From Laetiporus sulphureus 93-53 (Eukaryota; Basidiomycota; Agaricomycetes; Polyporales; Laetiporaceae), in NCBI RefSeq assembly GCF_001632365.1, contig NW_024468572.1:65192-129191 (forward strand): 64,000 nucleotides of DNA, in the 5' to 3' direction. The notes under the pieces were generated by a model. It saw nothing but the letters and a program-made list of their open reading frames with translations, was not told the DNA's origin and ran no database searches. Shown one piece after another: positions 21,822 through 34,961 of this stretch. Both the position numbers and the translations under genes were made by a program. Position 1 is the first letter of the stretch, and the number at the start of each line of letters is the position of its first letter.

Positions 21822-24023
21822 TCACCCAACCGCCCCCATCGCAGCCACACCCGCCAGCAGTGCACACAGCGCGAGAGCCTGCCGGCTGACACTAGAGCGC
21901 CACAGATGTGGGTCGAGCACAAAATCACCCGCGAGCATCTCAACGCACGCCGCATATATGAGCATTCCCGCCGAAAGCGCGGACATCACGCCCGTGAGCA
22001 GTACTACTTTTACTGGAGGTCAAACGCAGAATCAGACCGAGACCAAGAAGATAACAAGACAGGGACACGCACCTCCTTCGCTTTCGCCAGGCCCGAACAC
22101 CGCCAGCCCGATGGCGATCCCCACGGGCGTCGTGACCGCGAACATAAGTGCCAACGCAGGCTTGAGCACCCGTTCTAGCCAGCGCGCTCGCTCGTGTTGC
22201 TTCTCTGCCCGCCCGAACAAAGACAATCAGTGAGACCCAGAAGAAAGCCGAAGATAGAAACGCGTACCATCCCCTGCGGGTAGCGTCGCGATCCGGATTC
22301 CGAGCGAGAGGCCCTCAAACAGTTGGTGAAACATGATCGCCGTGACCAGAGACGCTAGCGGGGGCTGATCAGCTCGATGTGTCGGAGAGAAGGCGGTAAT
22401 GGACACGCACTGAATTCGGGGCCTGAGGTAATCGCGAGTGTGAGCCCGATGACGAGCGAGTGTAGCATGATGCCCACCTCGAGCATCTACCTCCGCAAAC
22501 CCGCCATCAACCTGAGCACTCCGGACGAGATGAGAAGGACGACACACCAAAATGCCCACCACCTGCCTCCGCCATCCGATCCGCCCTTGAGCCGCGTCCT
22601 TGTCCCCATTCCCACTCTCAGCCTCCGCTCCTCTATCTTCATGCTCATGCATGCCCCGGTCCCCGCCCCATGATTCCATGTCCATATGCAAATGCCCGTG
22701 AGCATGCACATGCTTCGTGCCATGCCCGTGCGCATGCCGACGCTCATGCTCCCGCATAGCGCTCGCACCGGACGACGTGCGGCTCTCTCTACTCTTTCCA
22801 TTTCCATTTGCCACCCTACAGTCACTGGACCCTGACTCTAAACCTGCGTCGTCCCCGCCGAGCCCAAACCAGCCTCTCCATCCTCCCTTGGCACACGCAT
22901 GGTGCTCCGCATGAGACCCGCGCTGTTCGTGCCGATGGTGCCCACCCATGAAAATCTCATCTCCTGGACGATTCGGCTCGATGGTCATTGCCGGGGGATG
23001 CGGGGGATGCGTCGAACGCGGGAATGTATGTGCGTACCCGACCGGGCGTGGGCGGCCGTTCGCGTTGGTGCCGTACTTGACGGGTGGTGCAGGATTTCGG
23101 GAGGATACAACGAGGGGCGTGGCCTCATCTACCTCCGCCTCCCTATCCTCGTCCTCGTCCACCTCTTGCTCAGACTCGGGTGACGCGAGCGCGAGAGGTA
23201 CACCGGAAAGGTGGCTCGCTCCGCCTTCCTCGTCCTCTTCGTCTTCTTTTCGTCCCTGCCGATCGTTCGGCGTCCCATTCAAACGCTCGGGGAGCTGGGT
23301 TGGAGAGATGGTAGGTGAGGATGCGGGAGAGAGCGAGGGCGTAGAGCATGGCGAAGGAGGCGCAGAGGCATACGACTGGAGGCGGTCGACGTACGAGGTA
23401 GCGATATCTGCAATGATAGACAAGACTTTAATGAGGAGGACGAAGGCGGAAGGAGCAGGTTGGGAACGTACATTCGACGAGAAAGATAAGGAGTAGGGAG
23501 CTCAGCCTGTGCAGATAGTCGTATCGATACATCATGAACAGAGAAGACAGATAAAACTTACACAATCATCCCTACCCACTTTGACACGCCATACCTCTCC
23601 TGCACCTCGGGGCTCATCAAGGCCTGGAACGCGTCCTGAAGGAGGTGCACAAAGGCAGTCGCCAGAATGATGCCTGTGCCAAAGTGCTTTCCAACGAAGA
23701 AGACGACGCCCGGGATGCGGATGCCGGGGATGCGGCGCGAGAGAGCAGGAAAGCATGATGCTGCCAGGGAGTCTAGTCAACAACTCTGTGTAAAAAACCG
23801 AATGAAGGCTATACGCACCGAAAAGAGAGACAAGGAAGACAGCAAACATGAGCCACACACGCGTGTGCACCCATTGCGTCGCTAAGATCGCTTCGCCTGA
23901 CACCGTCCAGGCGCCGGATGACTGAGTTGGATAGTCGCTCGAGCCGTCGAAGGCAGTCCCTCTCTCTAGCCGTCGGAGAGGCCAGCCATAGGCATGAGGA
24001 CGGGACGTATAGATTAATGTCAT
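21822..24023 (-). CDS. ZIP-family zinc/iron transporter
   Basis: ZIP proteins carry Zn2+ or Fe2+ into the cytosol across plasma or vacuolar membranes. The signature membrane segments are here: TM4 with MLHSLVIGLTLAITSGPEF (about 22425-22480) and TM5 with TAIMFHQLFEGLSLGIRIAT (about 22280-22345), the H-x-x-x-G and H-Q-x-F-E-G metal-path motifs. TM2/3 are GVVFFVGKHFGTGIILATAF and GLSSLLLIFLVE. TM6-8 are LALMFAVTTPVGIAIGLAVF, LLTGVMSALSAGMLIYAACV and ALALCALLAGVAAMGAVG, then stop at 21822-21824. The cytosolic loop between TM3 and TM4 is very long (~250 aa), acidic, and His-rich (HAHGHGTKHVHAHGHLHMD), a likely metal sensor. At least six short introns. The first exon is uncertain: ATG 24021-24023 fits, but an upstream exon near 24375 is possible. 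Confidence 0.9.
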
Positions 24024-26111
24024 GGAATGTGAGATGGCTGTGGGGCAGATACGGTCCGAAGTCGGCCCTGTAATAAATACGGTCAGCTGAGACAGTGATG
24101 CTCATAAAATGTATTGAGACATACCAGTGTCGCACGGTATTTTTCTGCTACAGGTCCAATTAGATAGCGTACCCTCAAGTGTTTGAGAGACGAGCGGTGA
24201 AGGAAGGGGATGGGGGGCGACTTGGAATAGATGTTGAAGGGGGAGGACGGGGACAGTGAGGACCACACCGGTCACCTAGGACAGATTTGCTTACATAACT
24301 GGAGGGATATTTCGGGTACCAATCGAATCGACTGTAATTGCCGGAGTTGTGGCCAGCAGCGCTGAGCATATCCATACTGGTCGCCTCTTCTTCTCCTGAA
24401 TTCTCCTAATGAATGTCCAGTGAGATTCTCGTGGGTAATTCCAATAGCTTGTTGATGCATGGCAGAGACGTTTGACAGATCGATGACAGCCAGGATAAGT
24501 ATCCTCTGAGTTTGATAAGTCCCGGGTTCGTCCCTCAGAGGCTCAGTCGGGCGACAAGCAGGCCATATAGCTTGGAAAGGAAATCAGACGGTGAGAAGCT
24601 CGTTCTATGTGTGTCACCGACCGAGAGAACGACTGACACGTTGTGCACAGAGGAAGTAGTGAAGCAACCAAGGGAGTGCATCCGAACAGTCAGCGCAAAC
24701 TGATTGGATGCATTCGACAATTTAGGTGCTGAGCCAAGGCATTCGACGACTAGGCTATTAGAACTAGTACACTCGGAGTTCGATCAAGTCCAGATGCTGC
24801 AAGTAATGGGCGATACGCAGGCCGCATGAAACCGTCAGCGAGAGAGAAGAGTGCTGGGCCAATGAACCCAAGCATGCGGGCGGACTGAGTGCAGGGTCGG
24901 GGGGAAAAGGGTCAGCGCATTCGACGGCGAGAGGGTCCTCATGTGCACGAGACTGACAGCGACAAGCACCTTCGAGAGACGTCATGCTCCGAATAGCCCA
25001 AGTTGTGACGCATACATGCATGAAGCCATTGAAGCAATCAGAAGTAGCGCATCCAAAAACAATCCAATGCATACATGCCAGCAAGCGCACGATCTGGACG
25101 ACGGCTGCCCGAAATTCGCGCAGTTATTTGGCTGGTAAGCAATCGCGTGATCTCTGCTGAGGCTTGAGAGTGCACCTGCTAAGTAGTCACGTAACACCAG
25201 GTGCACTGGTACCACGTCCCTTCTCGCCTCCTGCCGTTCACCCGTAAATACATGCAGCTCGACATCTATGGCGCGGCAATGACCATATCCCAGCCGCCAC
25301 TACCTCGTCATATGCCGCTCGCATCTCTTCACCATCTTCCTTTCGATCTGACAGAGCAGCACGGCTGACAGACGTCCTATACAGAGACGGCGTAGCAGGA
25401 TCATCTGTGCGGCGTTGGAGTAGAAGCGGACAGTCGAAAACGAATCCTGCTATACCGTACGGCGGAGACGGGGGTGGAATGCCACGAATGACGCATGTGT
25501 GACCAGACGCGTCAGAACGCGCATACATACTCCAGCGCGTGACTGAGCGCATCTGCTGTTTTGCTGGCTGTATGGCTGTATGTGTCTTGGATTAATCTGT
25601 ACAACTCGCCGAAGCTCTCTGAACAATGACGGACATGCTTTATGAAATTCAGGGCCTTAACGTGTCCCTCAAGTCCAGAAGAAATGGCCACCCGAGGCTC
25701 CGAAGATTCACCGCGGGTACGTGTCTAGTGTCATTCAACGAAAATGACGTCTATTATATGCTGTTATACCGTCCAACCTCCAACCTCCGGATACAGATGA
25801 TGTTAGTGCGAATCGTGATGAGTGTAGCGATCGTAACGTCGTCGTAGGCGCCGCCTATCCAAAAAGAAAAGACAACCCAGCACCGAGCGGTGCGACCGCA
25901 ACCTGGGGAAACAATAGCAGGGGGTCGCAGAATATGTTGAGAAAAATGCAGATGACAGGAAAACGATATCGTGAGTTCATGACCAGAAATGATGTATATG
26001 CGTTGTGGTGGTAGTGGTGAGGAGGCCGACAGAAAGGATGATGGAACGTCTGCGTGCGACTGGCCGCACATAGGATGATGAACGATAAGATGAAGAGACA
26101 GACAGAGCTCT
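24024..26111. other. Intergenic, no gene recognised
   Basis: Small open frames on both strands show no recognisable domain. 24083-24460 (-) contains short frames that could be a 5' exon or leader of the ZIP gene. The remainder lies between the 5' side of ZIP and the 3' end of the MFS gene. Confidence 0.4.
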
Positions 26112-28155
26112 TCATGCCTGATTGGCGGCGTCCGCCTGTGTCATCTCCTTGACGGGCGTTGGCATCGGCTTCGTCGGCGCATACTTTGACTTCTTCCTGA
26201 TAATAGGCCCATACTTGAACAGCACGAACGGGATGGGCGCCATGAGCAGCGCGATGAATCCAAGAAGAGTCGACGCCCAGCGCGAGTTGAGCCGCTCAAA
26301 CATCTGCGTAGCGAACATCGGGAAGCCGGCGCCGAAGCACGACCGCACGACGGTAAGCGAAGCGAGCGCGGACGCTGCGACGAAGAGGTACGCGTCGGCC
26401 ACGTAGTTGAACAGCGCGAGGAAAATCCACACGATGCTCCATCCGAGCGGGTAGCCCGCGATGAGCGCCGCCCAGAGCGAAATGCTCGGGTACGACGTCC
26501 AGCCGAACCAGAAGAACGAGGCCATGAACATCGGCGCGGCAAACATCGCGACTTCGAGTCGTTTCTCGGGCGGCACGGGGTGCGGTGCGTGCTTTTTCTG
26601 CGAGCGCACGTACCGCGTGTTGAAGATGAGCGGGTACTACGTGAACACGTCTGTGCAGCCGCCCAGGAAGATCGGCAGGAACGTCAGACCGAAGATGCCC
26701 ATGCTGAGGTGGTGCCCCTCCAAAAAGACGACGGGATACGCCTCGAACAGGAGGTACATGCAGCCGTACACGAACTGTGCACGACGTCAGCTGCCACGCA
26801 ACAGAAAACGGGGTAGAAACGCACACACTCACACTCATGTACAAGGTGATGGCCATCAACATAGGTTCCCGGAAGAGAATGACGAACGGCCTTGCGAGAA
26901 CATGCTTGATATGCTGCCTGATCGTTTTCTTCTGCTTGTTCATCGGAGCCCAGTACCGGTCATCCCCCGTCTCCTTGCGCAATCGCTCCGCCTTCCGTAC
27001 CATGAGGACCGGCCTACACGATCACACATCAGTGACGGTGCTTCAGGAACGTGATGAGGACATACAGGAAGGTTTCCGGCAGCGTGAACACGATCAGGAT
27101 CAGACAGGCGCCAGAAAAGAACGTCAGCAACCAATAAACCCATCGCCAGGAGACGCCCGAAACGCTCATGAAGCCAGAGACGATCGGTCCGAGCGTCGGT
27201 CCCGCGAACGGTGCGAGGGTGAAGAAAGCCATGGCCTCTCCTCGCGTGCCCGCATCCCAGATATCGGACAGCAGCGCACTGTGGTAGACAGTCAGGAATT
27301 AAAAGTATCAGTGATCATAGCTACCCACCCGCTGTTGGACAGTGGAGCTGCCGCAAAGGTACCACCGAGGAAACGGAAGACCAGGATTGACGCGGTATTT
27401 CGCGAGAGCGCGCAGCCCACTTGGAAGCAGACGTAGATCACGAAGGTAATGATGAAAATTATCCGCCGCCCGAACTGCTCTGATAGAGGCCCCCACAGCA
27501 GAGGACCAACACAGTAGCCCGCAACAAAGAGAGCGATTGTCAATGTTGCCACTTCTTCGCTGAACGTAAAGTAATCCATCATGTCATAGATGATTCCTTC
27601 CGGTATCGAACTCGCAAAGGTACTAAACGTGGACAAATGTTCAATGGCAATAGAAATAGATATATTTGAAACCATTGTTGCTCACGCATTCAGGACCAAA
27701 AACGCGCCAAGCATTGTCAGATACCACCGATACGGTCTTGACCAACTCCTTGGATGCTCAGGATCGCCCTCGGGGATGGTGACCTCATAAAAATCCCATC
27801 CCTTTTCGCCCGGGTGAGGACCGTAGGCTTCGCGCACAAACTCTGATTGGACCTCACTCTCTGCAAGCGGCTCTTCTTCGTCTGAGTTGGCCGTGATTGT
27901 AGGCGAGTGCGAGTCAGCGACAGGCTCGCTCGAGCTGGACCCGGCCACGCCTTCTTCCTCAACTCTTGGAAGGGCAGATGTCGGATTCGATCGAGTGGCC
28001 GCGATTGGGGACGAGGACTGGGATAGAGGCTGCATGGATATCGTAGTGAGGAAAGAGGAAGAGAAATACAACTTACAATGGGTCGCGAGACGAAACTCCA
28101 CCGCTTGTTTTTGTAGCCAGTGCCTGGTGGACGCGGATGGATGGCCCGGCACCAT
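26112..28155 (-). CDS. MFS transporter, DHA1 drug/polyamine type, with an in-frame TAG
   Basis: Twelve-helix proton antiporters of this group export drugs or polyamines at the plasma membrane. The acidic N-terminus leads to the typical pre-TM1 segment PEHPRSWSRPYRWYLTMLGA. Motif A is LLWGPLSEQFGRR; next are RFLGGTFAAAPLSNSG, LAPFAGPTLGPIVSGF (motif C region), WRWVYWLLTFFSGACLI and VFTLPETFLYVL. The second half has EAYPVVFLEGHHLSMGIFGL, SFFWFGWTSYPSISLW and RSCFGAGFPMFATQMFERLN, ending MTQADAANQA. Introns of about 45-75 nt split it. Odd: TAG at 26637-26639, in the middle of the last exon between GGCTDVFT and YPLIFNTRYV, interrupts a frame that is otherwise open. The first exon is also unclear: GTGYKNKRWSFVSRPI (28077-28125) splices in frame but has no ATG nearby. 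Possibly a recent pseudogene or a sequence error. Confidence 0.85.
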
Positions 28156-29622
28156 ATGATGGAAGCATAGTAGTCAGCATGGATGTGTAAAGGAGGCTAG
28201 CGTATCCACCAGATCATCTCGTCAATGTTACTCCGGTTAATTTCTTTGTCACGCACGTCTCATCGGAGTTGAGAAGACGGTCCATGCTGCGTTTGTATTT
28301 CTCAAGGCAACCACTCTTCGAACTGTTCAGTAGCACTTGCGCATGCGGTCTTCCGCCGCCACGAAGCACCCTATCATCGCGAGCCCTTCGAGTAAAATCC
28401 GCGGTACGGGCATTGCCGATACATCATCAGGAAGCGCAACCGAGACCGTTCTGAAATTTCCACACCGATGACCGTGGAAAGAATATCTGCGGCCGTAGCG
28501 CTGACGCAAGCTCTGCTTGATGATCCGTCCGTGTCATCTTTGATATACTTACAAAGGCCGCAGCTTCTAGCCTTGCGAGGATCGCACTATTTTCGGTAAC
28601 CGATACCACAGCGCCGCTGGCAAAGGCAACGCGTTGCTCTTTGTATCACAAGTCATGCGCATGTAACATATATCGTGGGATTCGTGGCTAATGGACCATA
28701 CGAATATAGGGACGAGCCACTTACAAGTGCTGCGAGCATCGCAGCAATATGCGATGGCTGGCAAAAGATCGGCATCAGTGGGCGGGCGGCGACCTCATTG
28801 ATGCAGAAACATATCTGAGTTTCACACCATTCAAGTTGCTCCCGCGGCAAGCGCACGCAGTTTTGCGACTCCCGCCATCGCAAGCATTACGTCCAAAATT
28901 CCTCATAAAATCCCGACGTCTCGAGAATCATTCAAAAGCCAAAGTAATAGGTCGATATATGAACGGGAGAAAGACTCGTCACGGGCGCCGTTTGCATTAA
29001 CGTCCCGATGATGCGCGACGACGTTGATGGGCGCCTGTCCACCTCAGCCACATATTAGCCACATCGGTGCCGTGTGTCGTGCTAACTGATAGCAACAACG
29101 CTCTCTTCGTTGCTTCACTACTATTGGTACTGTGTTGTCGTATCAATTGCTGGCTGCAGTCCTAGAATCATCATCTATGCAATATCTTCCGGTTGAAATT
29201 AAATATCGAATTGCCAGTCCTCGGATCTTGGATCCCCGGCGACTCAAGCTTGAGTATCTCGCCAAGCACGTATCGGATTTCCTTCTTCACGGGCACTGGC
29301 GACCATTTAAAACCCCAGCGGCCATGCGCCTGGAATATGTGCCTGTATCGGGCTGAAGCCTACTTTACGGTGCTACATATCAAAGTACTGTTGAGATCCT
29401 TTCTGCTTTCGGTACGTCGGTACGTTCATATCGTCATCACTCGTCCATATGCACACGGGCTGGCGGTTTACAAGACATAGATATTGTTCCTGCCACATGC
29501 AACCAAGACAACAGTACATAGGTATGACAACACATCTGGTATAGTTAGCGCTACAACGGATGAGACGAAAATAATCAAGAAATGACCGTCCGTTCAGTAC
29601 AATCCGATACTAAGCCTCCCCG
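28156..29622. other. Intergenic, no gene recognised
   Basis: Only short unrelated open frames. The right part lies downstream of the RhoGEF gene; the left part may hold the missing start and the promoter of the MFS gene. Confidence 0.4.
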
Positions 29623-32600
29623 CTATGAAGCTCTCGCAAACGACATTCCTGCCCTCCGCTGCCGCTGCACATCCCTGATCACCTGCTGGAACCTCAGACT
29701 CCACCATGCCCTCTCCTCCCTCTCTCTCTCCTGGCCCACCTCATCCCGTTTCTCCTGAAACTGCATCGATGGGCTCTTCGGAAGCGGCATCCCACAGCTC
29801 ACGATGGACTTCATCGCCTGGAAGGTGTCCTGGTGCAGGTCGCTGTTGATATCTAAGCCAGAGCTTCCGCCAGACGAGGAAGCGTAAGAAAAGCCGGCGA
29901 ACGAAAGCGCGTGCGTGGTGTGCTCTTGACTCTGATGGAGCGCCGCGAGCCAATATTGGAAAGATTCCGGGTCTTCGTGTACGGTGGGGATGCTCACGGT
30001 GAGCTCGACGACGGGGACTGCTTGCGGGACGCTGCCAGTTCCCGCCTGGTCTGAGTTTAGCGGTAGGAGATCGAGGATCACGTTGCAGCTGTCTGATTAT
30101 AACATTCATATCGTGCAATGTAGGAATGAGTAGATTGATCGTCACTTACTGGCATCCTCCTCCCGCTCCGTGACGTATAGGACCCTCGCTAACCCCACTT
30201 CCTCCAGCAACGCCCATTGATCCTCACACTCACCATCCTGCACCGCACCGCCCGTTCCTGCATGTGCCGGAGTCATAAACACGACCAAGTCGTCAAACAC
30301 CAACGCCTGCAACGGCACTACATCCTCGCGCGGCCTTCCAAACGCATCAGACGCCGGTGTCAGTGGCGTCGCCTTCGACGACTCCGCCGTACTACGCGAC
30401 CACAATGACAGCGACGACGACGCGGACGAGCTGATCGACCCAGGCCGCGCCCGCCGGACGTGCCAGTCGTGAATCGCCGACGCCAGCCGCGACATGCGCT
30501 GCGGGTCATCTCGCGGCCGTCCTGGCTTCCGCCTCCCTCCATCAATAGGCTTGCCGTTGATCTGCAGGGTAGGAGTCACCGGCGGACTGGGCTCCCTGTA
30601 TGCATGCGGCTTTTCGTTGGAGGGAATGCGATGCAGAACGCCATGGTGGAGGAGCCGCCGCTCCCGTTTTGCCAGGCGAGCAGATTGAGGGATGCCCACT
30701 ATCCGCGAAAAGATGTCTTTCACGAAGTCGTATTCCTCTTCCCGGATTCGGACTTCCTCTAAGACCTCGATCATTGTTCTGATGGAGGAGAGCAAGAAGA
30801 CTGTCGGGAGGTGGTCGACATGGTGCTTTGGCGTGACGTCTAGGAGCCGCTGCTATCAGTCAGATTATTGCACCTTTGATGCAGTATAATATCGAATACC
30901 TCGAAGGTCTCGGGATATGTCCCCAGTCTATTCACGGGCTCCTGGAGCAGGTCCTCCAAGGTATGTCCGGACCACGCTTCTTCCTGCTGCCTCATCCGAA
31001 CGTACTCCCCGAACTCATCCTGCGGATCGTCAATTCGCGTCGCCAACAACTCCTTCACCTCGTCTATCCTAGCGATGTATGGCTGATACACTTCCAATTT
31101 GGGCGCGATGGCAAGCAAATGTGCAGCAAATGCGTCGACGACCCCGCCCGTCTGCCAAGGCCTCGTCGCCGACTTCAGTACCCGCGCGACGCCGGCATGC
31201 AGGTTGACGATATCCTCGTACCAGTCAAATAGCCTGGAGATATCTGCTGGGACACCAGGAAGCCAGGACTTGGTGTCGTGGGATCGTAAAGGCAGGATGA
31301 ACGATGCGACAACAGCGCGCGAATGCTTGACGAATGCTTTCTCTTCAATGAAGAGCTTGTATATCACCTCTTGCCGCTGCACCTCCATCGGCCCATAGCG
31401 CGACAGGAGCGCATTGAAAGTCGACAGATTAAGCATAGATCGCCAAGATGCCTTTATACTCGGCTCTGCTTTAGCTCTTGGTGAGGGCTCCCGTTCTACA
31501 CGACTAGAATGAGCCTGTTGAGGTTCTGAGCGCGACTGGCGACGGCGGATAGTGTCATAATCTTCACACTGTCTGATCCTGCTGCTGTGCGCACCAGGCT
31601 GGACGGAGGACCCAGCACTGCCATCGGCGAGGACCTCGAATAGCGTATGGGCACCTTGACTCAATGCGTCCCTACCATTTTGCTCTTGCCAAATTTCACT
31701 AGTGCCAGAGAAATATCTGCTCATGCGTGGACGACTACCTGCCATCGAGTCGTCGCTGGCACTTCTTGATACGGAACCCCGACTGTCTGTAGTCTCCTCG
31801 GCCTCCTCTGAGCTTCCAGCGCCGTATGAGAGGGAACGAGGGATCCCGAATCCTTCTCTCTCCCGATCCGCTGCATTCTGACCCGCATATGAATCCAGCA
31901 CGGACAGATCTGAGGAATCATCGCTCTGATGACTGAATTTTCCCGCAGCCACCTGTGGAGTCCTATCAGGTTCGATGTAACGCTTCGAGGTCCTTCTTGG
32001 TGAGGACTCTGTACGTGGACTGAGCTTCGGTGTCTGTCGCATGTCTGTCTGCGTTCGTCTCCTAGCATCGCTGGAGGCAGTATATGGAACCTCTATATTG
32101 TGATCGAAGGGCTGTGACCTTCGCCTCTGTCGCTCTGATGATACTACAGGTGCAGGAAGAGGAGAAGCAACGCGAGAAATTCTCTTGACAGACGCCTCCG
32201 TAGCCTCCTCATGACGTATGGAAGAACGATCTCCACGGTTGCGACCAGAAGAGGACGGGAGAGGTCCGGCTAGAGATTCTCGAGCCCATAAGTTTGTGGA
32301 CGCTTGTTGACTGCTACATTCACCTTCGACCTCGTTCAAGCTCTCTTCGTCGCCTTCAGCCGAGTAGACAGACTCGTCGTCGTACCTACTTGACGTTCGG
32401 GAATATCGCTCCTCAACAATTGGAAGTAAGCTATGACCAGCATCGTCGACACCGTCAGGATGCAGTTCTTGCGAGACAGTGATGGCGATACCCTGCTCGT
32501 GGTAAGCACCGCTATCGCTCTGGCTGAGTACGCTCCTCCTGCCGTTCGCTGGATACGATTCATAATCAACATGGAGGTTATGAACGATGCCCATCAATGC

Positions 32601-34410
32601 TTCTCGCTGCCTAGTTTTCTCCGTCTCTTCGCGGTGTTCTGAGAAGCTCCCACGTATTGTGTCGAATGCAGATGGAACTGTTTTGTATTGATCTGCAAGC
32701 GCTTCCTCTTCCGCAGGACTGTCTATTGCTGAGTCAGAGCCTCGAGATTCCTGATCGTCAGGCTCGTCGTAGACACTATGTTCGTCGCTTTCGTCGGTCT
32801 CTGTGCCGTACGGATTTTCTTCCTCGTTCGGATGTAAGTGAAAACCCAGACCTACAGGCATCTGCTGTGTCGCCGCCTGAGTCCTGTTGTAACGGTCGCG
32901 TAGTTGCATTGCGACTGACTGGCGCCCCAGATCCCGGAGTGCAGTGGACGCAGCACGGCCTCTTGATCCCGTTCCGTACGGTTGATGCATGCGCCGGCGG
33001 CCTCGATCGTCGTTCTCATTGTCAAAAATTTCATGCAGGCCTTGCGAACGGTGTGGCACGGACGGTCGTGGAACATACGATATTGTCTTCTCTATGTCAG
33101 AGGTACTATCACTAGCTGAAGCAGACGTGTGGCTTGGCCGAGGAATGTTGGAGCGTGCCCTCAACGGGGACTGTGTTGCAACGACTAACTTAGGCGTACC
33201 ATGGGGGATTTTGGACCGCGGGGTCCCGGACGATAGCAAAGGCGCGACTAAATTAGGTTTAGCAATTGATTCACCATTTGGACGCGGTAGTAGACTTTTG
33301 GACTGTGTAGATGGCGCTGTTCGAGCTTCACTTTCGACTAGATTTTGAGGTCCACTACGACCTCGACCTCGGGTCTGATTTAAAGCCTATGTCATTCACA
33401 TGCGATTCAGTAAAGCGACATCTTCATAAGAATAACATGCATACAGGCGAGTCGTGGCTATCTGGAACATTGATAGGATTTGACGGGCTATTCCATGGTC
33501 TCGCTTTCCTCAGAGACTGTCCGGGCGATCGTGCGGCATTGTCCGATGACTCGACTACCGTAGGCAAAAGAGAACGCTTGAAAGGAGTAGCTGAGAGAGC
33601 AGAAGAAGTTTTGGGAGGGCTGTGAGTACGACGACTCTCGCGAGGATATTGCGCCCGTTCTGTTCTCAATGGACCAGCAATGGCAGTAACGACGGATGAG
33701 GCCTGAGTGCGAGGCCTTGATGCCTGTGAGGGAGACCTATAATCCTCTACCGTTTGACGCATCCTGTAGGAATCTATTTCATGGCTAGGATCGAATGCAC
33801 CAAAGGAGTCCACCGGAGTCCTGGAAGCCATGGTTGACCGTGAACCATGCAAATCGTCTAAGCCCTCTTCGAACCGGTTTGAAGGCGGCGGTGGATGGGT
33901 CATTCTATCGACTGTGTCCCTCAACGTCGGAATGAGTTGCATCTCCACCAGTGGAATGTCGACCAGAGGACTTGGCATATCAGTATTCTGGCCTTTTTCC
34001 TGTTCTCGCTGACCAGATTTCGGTGTTGAACGGCCAAAAGAGCGCGACATCGGTCTACCCGGGCTCCGAGAAATCAGACGGCTCATGCGGTTCAGGTGAG
34101 AGCCAGGTGCCACCGGCGCAGATTGGTTGCCTTCAGAAGCAGGAAATTCCGTACGGCTTGGCGGTGCAGGAGACGTGAGTACACATGGAGATATCGTCTG
34201 TAGTAAAGATGACCCTGCTCGCTCCGGAGTGCTCGACACGGGACCGGGTGGTCTGGGTGATGGATACTGTAAACCGGCAGCTGCAGCATAGTGCGAAGGA
34301 GGCAGAAACGCTGGAGTGCGAGATGCTGAGATCGTGAATGCAGGCGAGGAAGATACATTGGGAGCGGGAGAGCGAGATTTGCTCCTAAAACGAGATCGTG
34401 CCAGTGGCAT
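29623..34410 (-). CDS. RhoGEF (DH-PH guanine nucleotide exchange factor), about 1,530 aa
   Basis: Such proteins load GTP on Rho/Cdc42 GTPases and steer polarity, septation and hyphal growth. ATG at 34408-34410 (MPLARSRFRSKSRSPAP). Exon 1 ends near 33450 with GTATGC; exon 2 resumes after TTTAAATCAG near 33378. The first ~880 residues are low-complexity Ser/Pro/Arg/Glu-rich. The DH domain follows: RQEVIYKLFIEEKAFVKHSR, SWLPGVPADISRLFDWYEDI, FGEYVRMRQQEEAWSGHTLE and LLQEPVNRLGTYPETFE. A short intron (about 30857-30902) leads to RLLDVTPKHHVDHLPTVFLL. The PH part (RRLLHHGVLHRIPSNEKPHA, then VVPLQALVFDDLVVFMTP) contains a ~120-residue insertion rich in Ser/Arg. It ends MSFARAS with TAG at 29623-29625. 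Divergent to the F-box-type gene 551 bp away. Confidence 0.88.
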
Positions 34411-34961
34411 CAATGAAGACGAGATATTGGGTCAACACCGGCTTGAGTCGAGGTAGAGATACGAACATGTGTGACGGCGGTCGTCACAACATGATCGTCA
34501 AGATCATTCATAGCTTTGCAGATCTGACATATGTCAAGCATCAGAGAAGGCGAGTCTTGACATGAAAGAGTCTATTCACGACTAATAGATTCAGCAGGAA
34601 CTGTCGAGAGGCAGCTTTCTCGGTTGCAACACCAAATCGGTGCCCTCCTACCGCGACCGGACAGCATATGATGCTGTGTGAAAAATTAACAAGCATGCGA
34701 AAGAGCATTATTGAGCCCATTTTTCAGGACCAACGCCGAAGATTGATGAAGGTAGGACCTGTGGGGAACGGCATCACTCATGAAGCTTGAAGGTTGTGTG
34801 CAGCATTGGACGAACTTGAACGCCCGCCAAAACGAGTTAATCTTGCGGGAGATTGATCGTGATCATGTGACCATTAATCGCCTTGTCTCTCACTTCGACG
34901 CAACTCGCGGCCTTCCACCAAATGTTTGGCACTGCTCATCGTAGCAAGGGGAAGAGGCGGA
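34411..34961. promoter_or_regulatory. Divergent promoter region between RhoGEF and F-box-type gene
   Basis: 551 bp separate two start codons on opposite strands, with no coding sequence between. No clear TATA box; both promoters must lie here. Confidence 0.55.

Noticed and set aside
22377..23496. Plus-strand frames over the ZIP gene
   Set aside because: Shadows of the ZIP exons; the minus strand carries the HSLVIG and HQLFEG motifs and fits introns.
24512..24560. GGGTTCGTCCC-like string as a tRNA T-arm
   Set aside because: No acceptor stem, D-arm or anticodon arm could be drawn around it; no tRNA is called.
33424..33500. RhoGEF ending near 33424 as a separate gene from 33239
   Set aside because: A GTATGC donor and TTTAAATCAG acceptor join both parts in frame.
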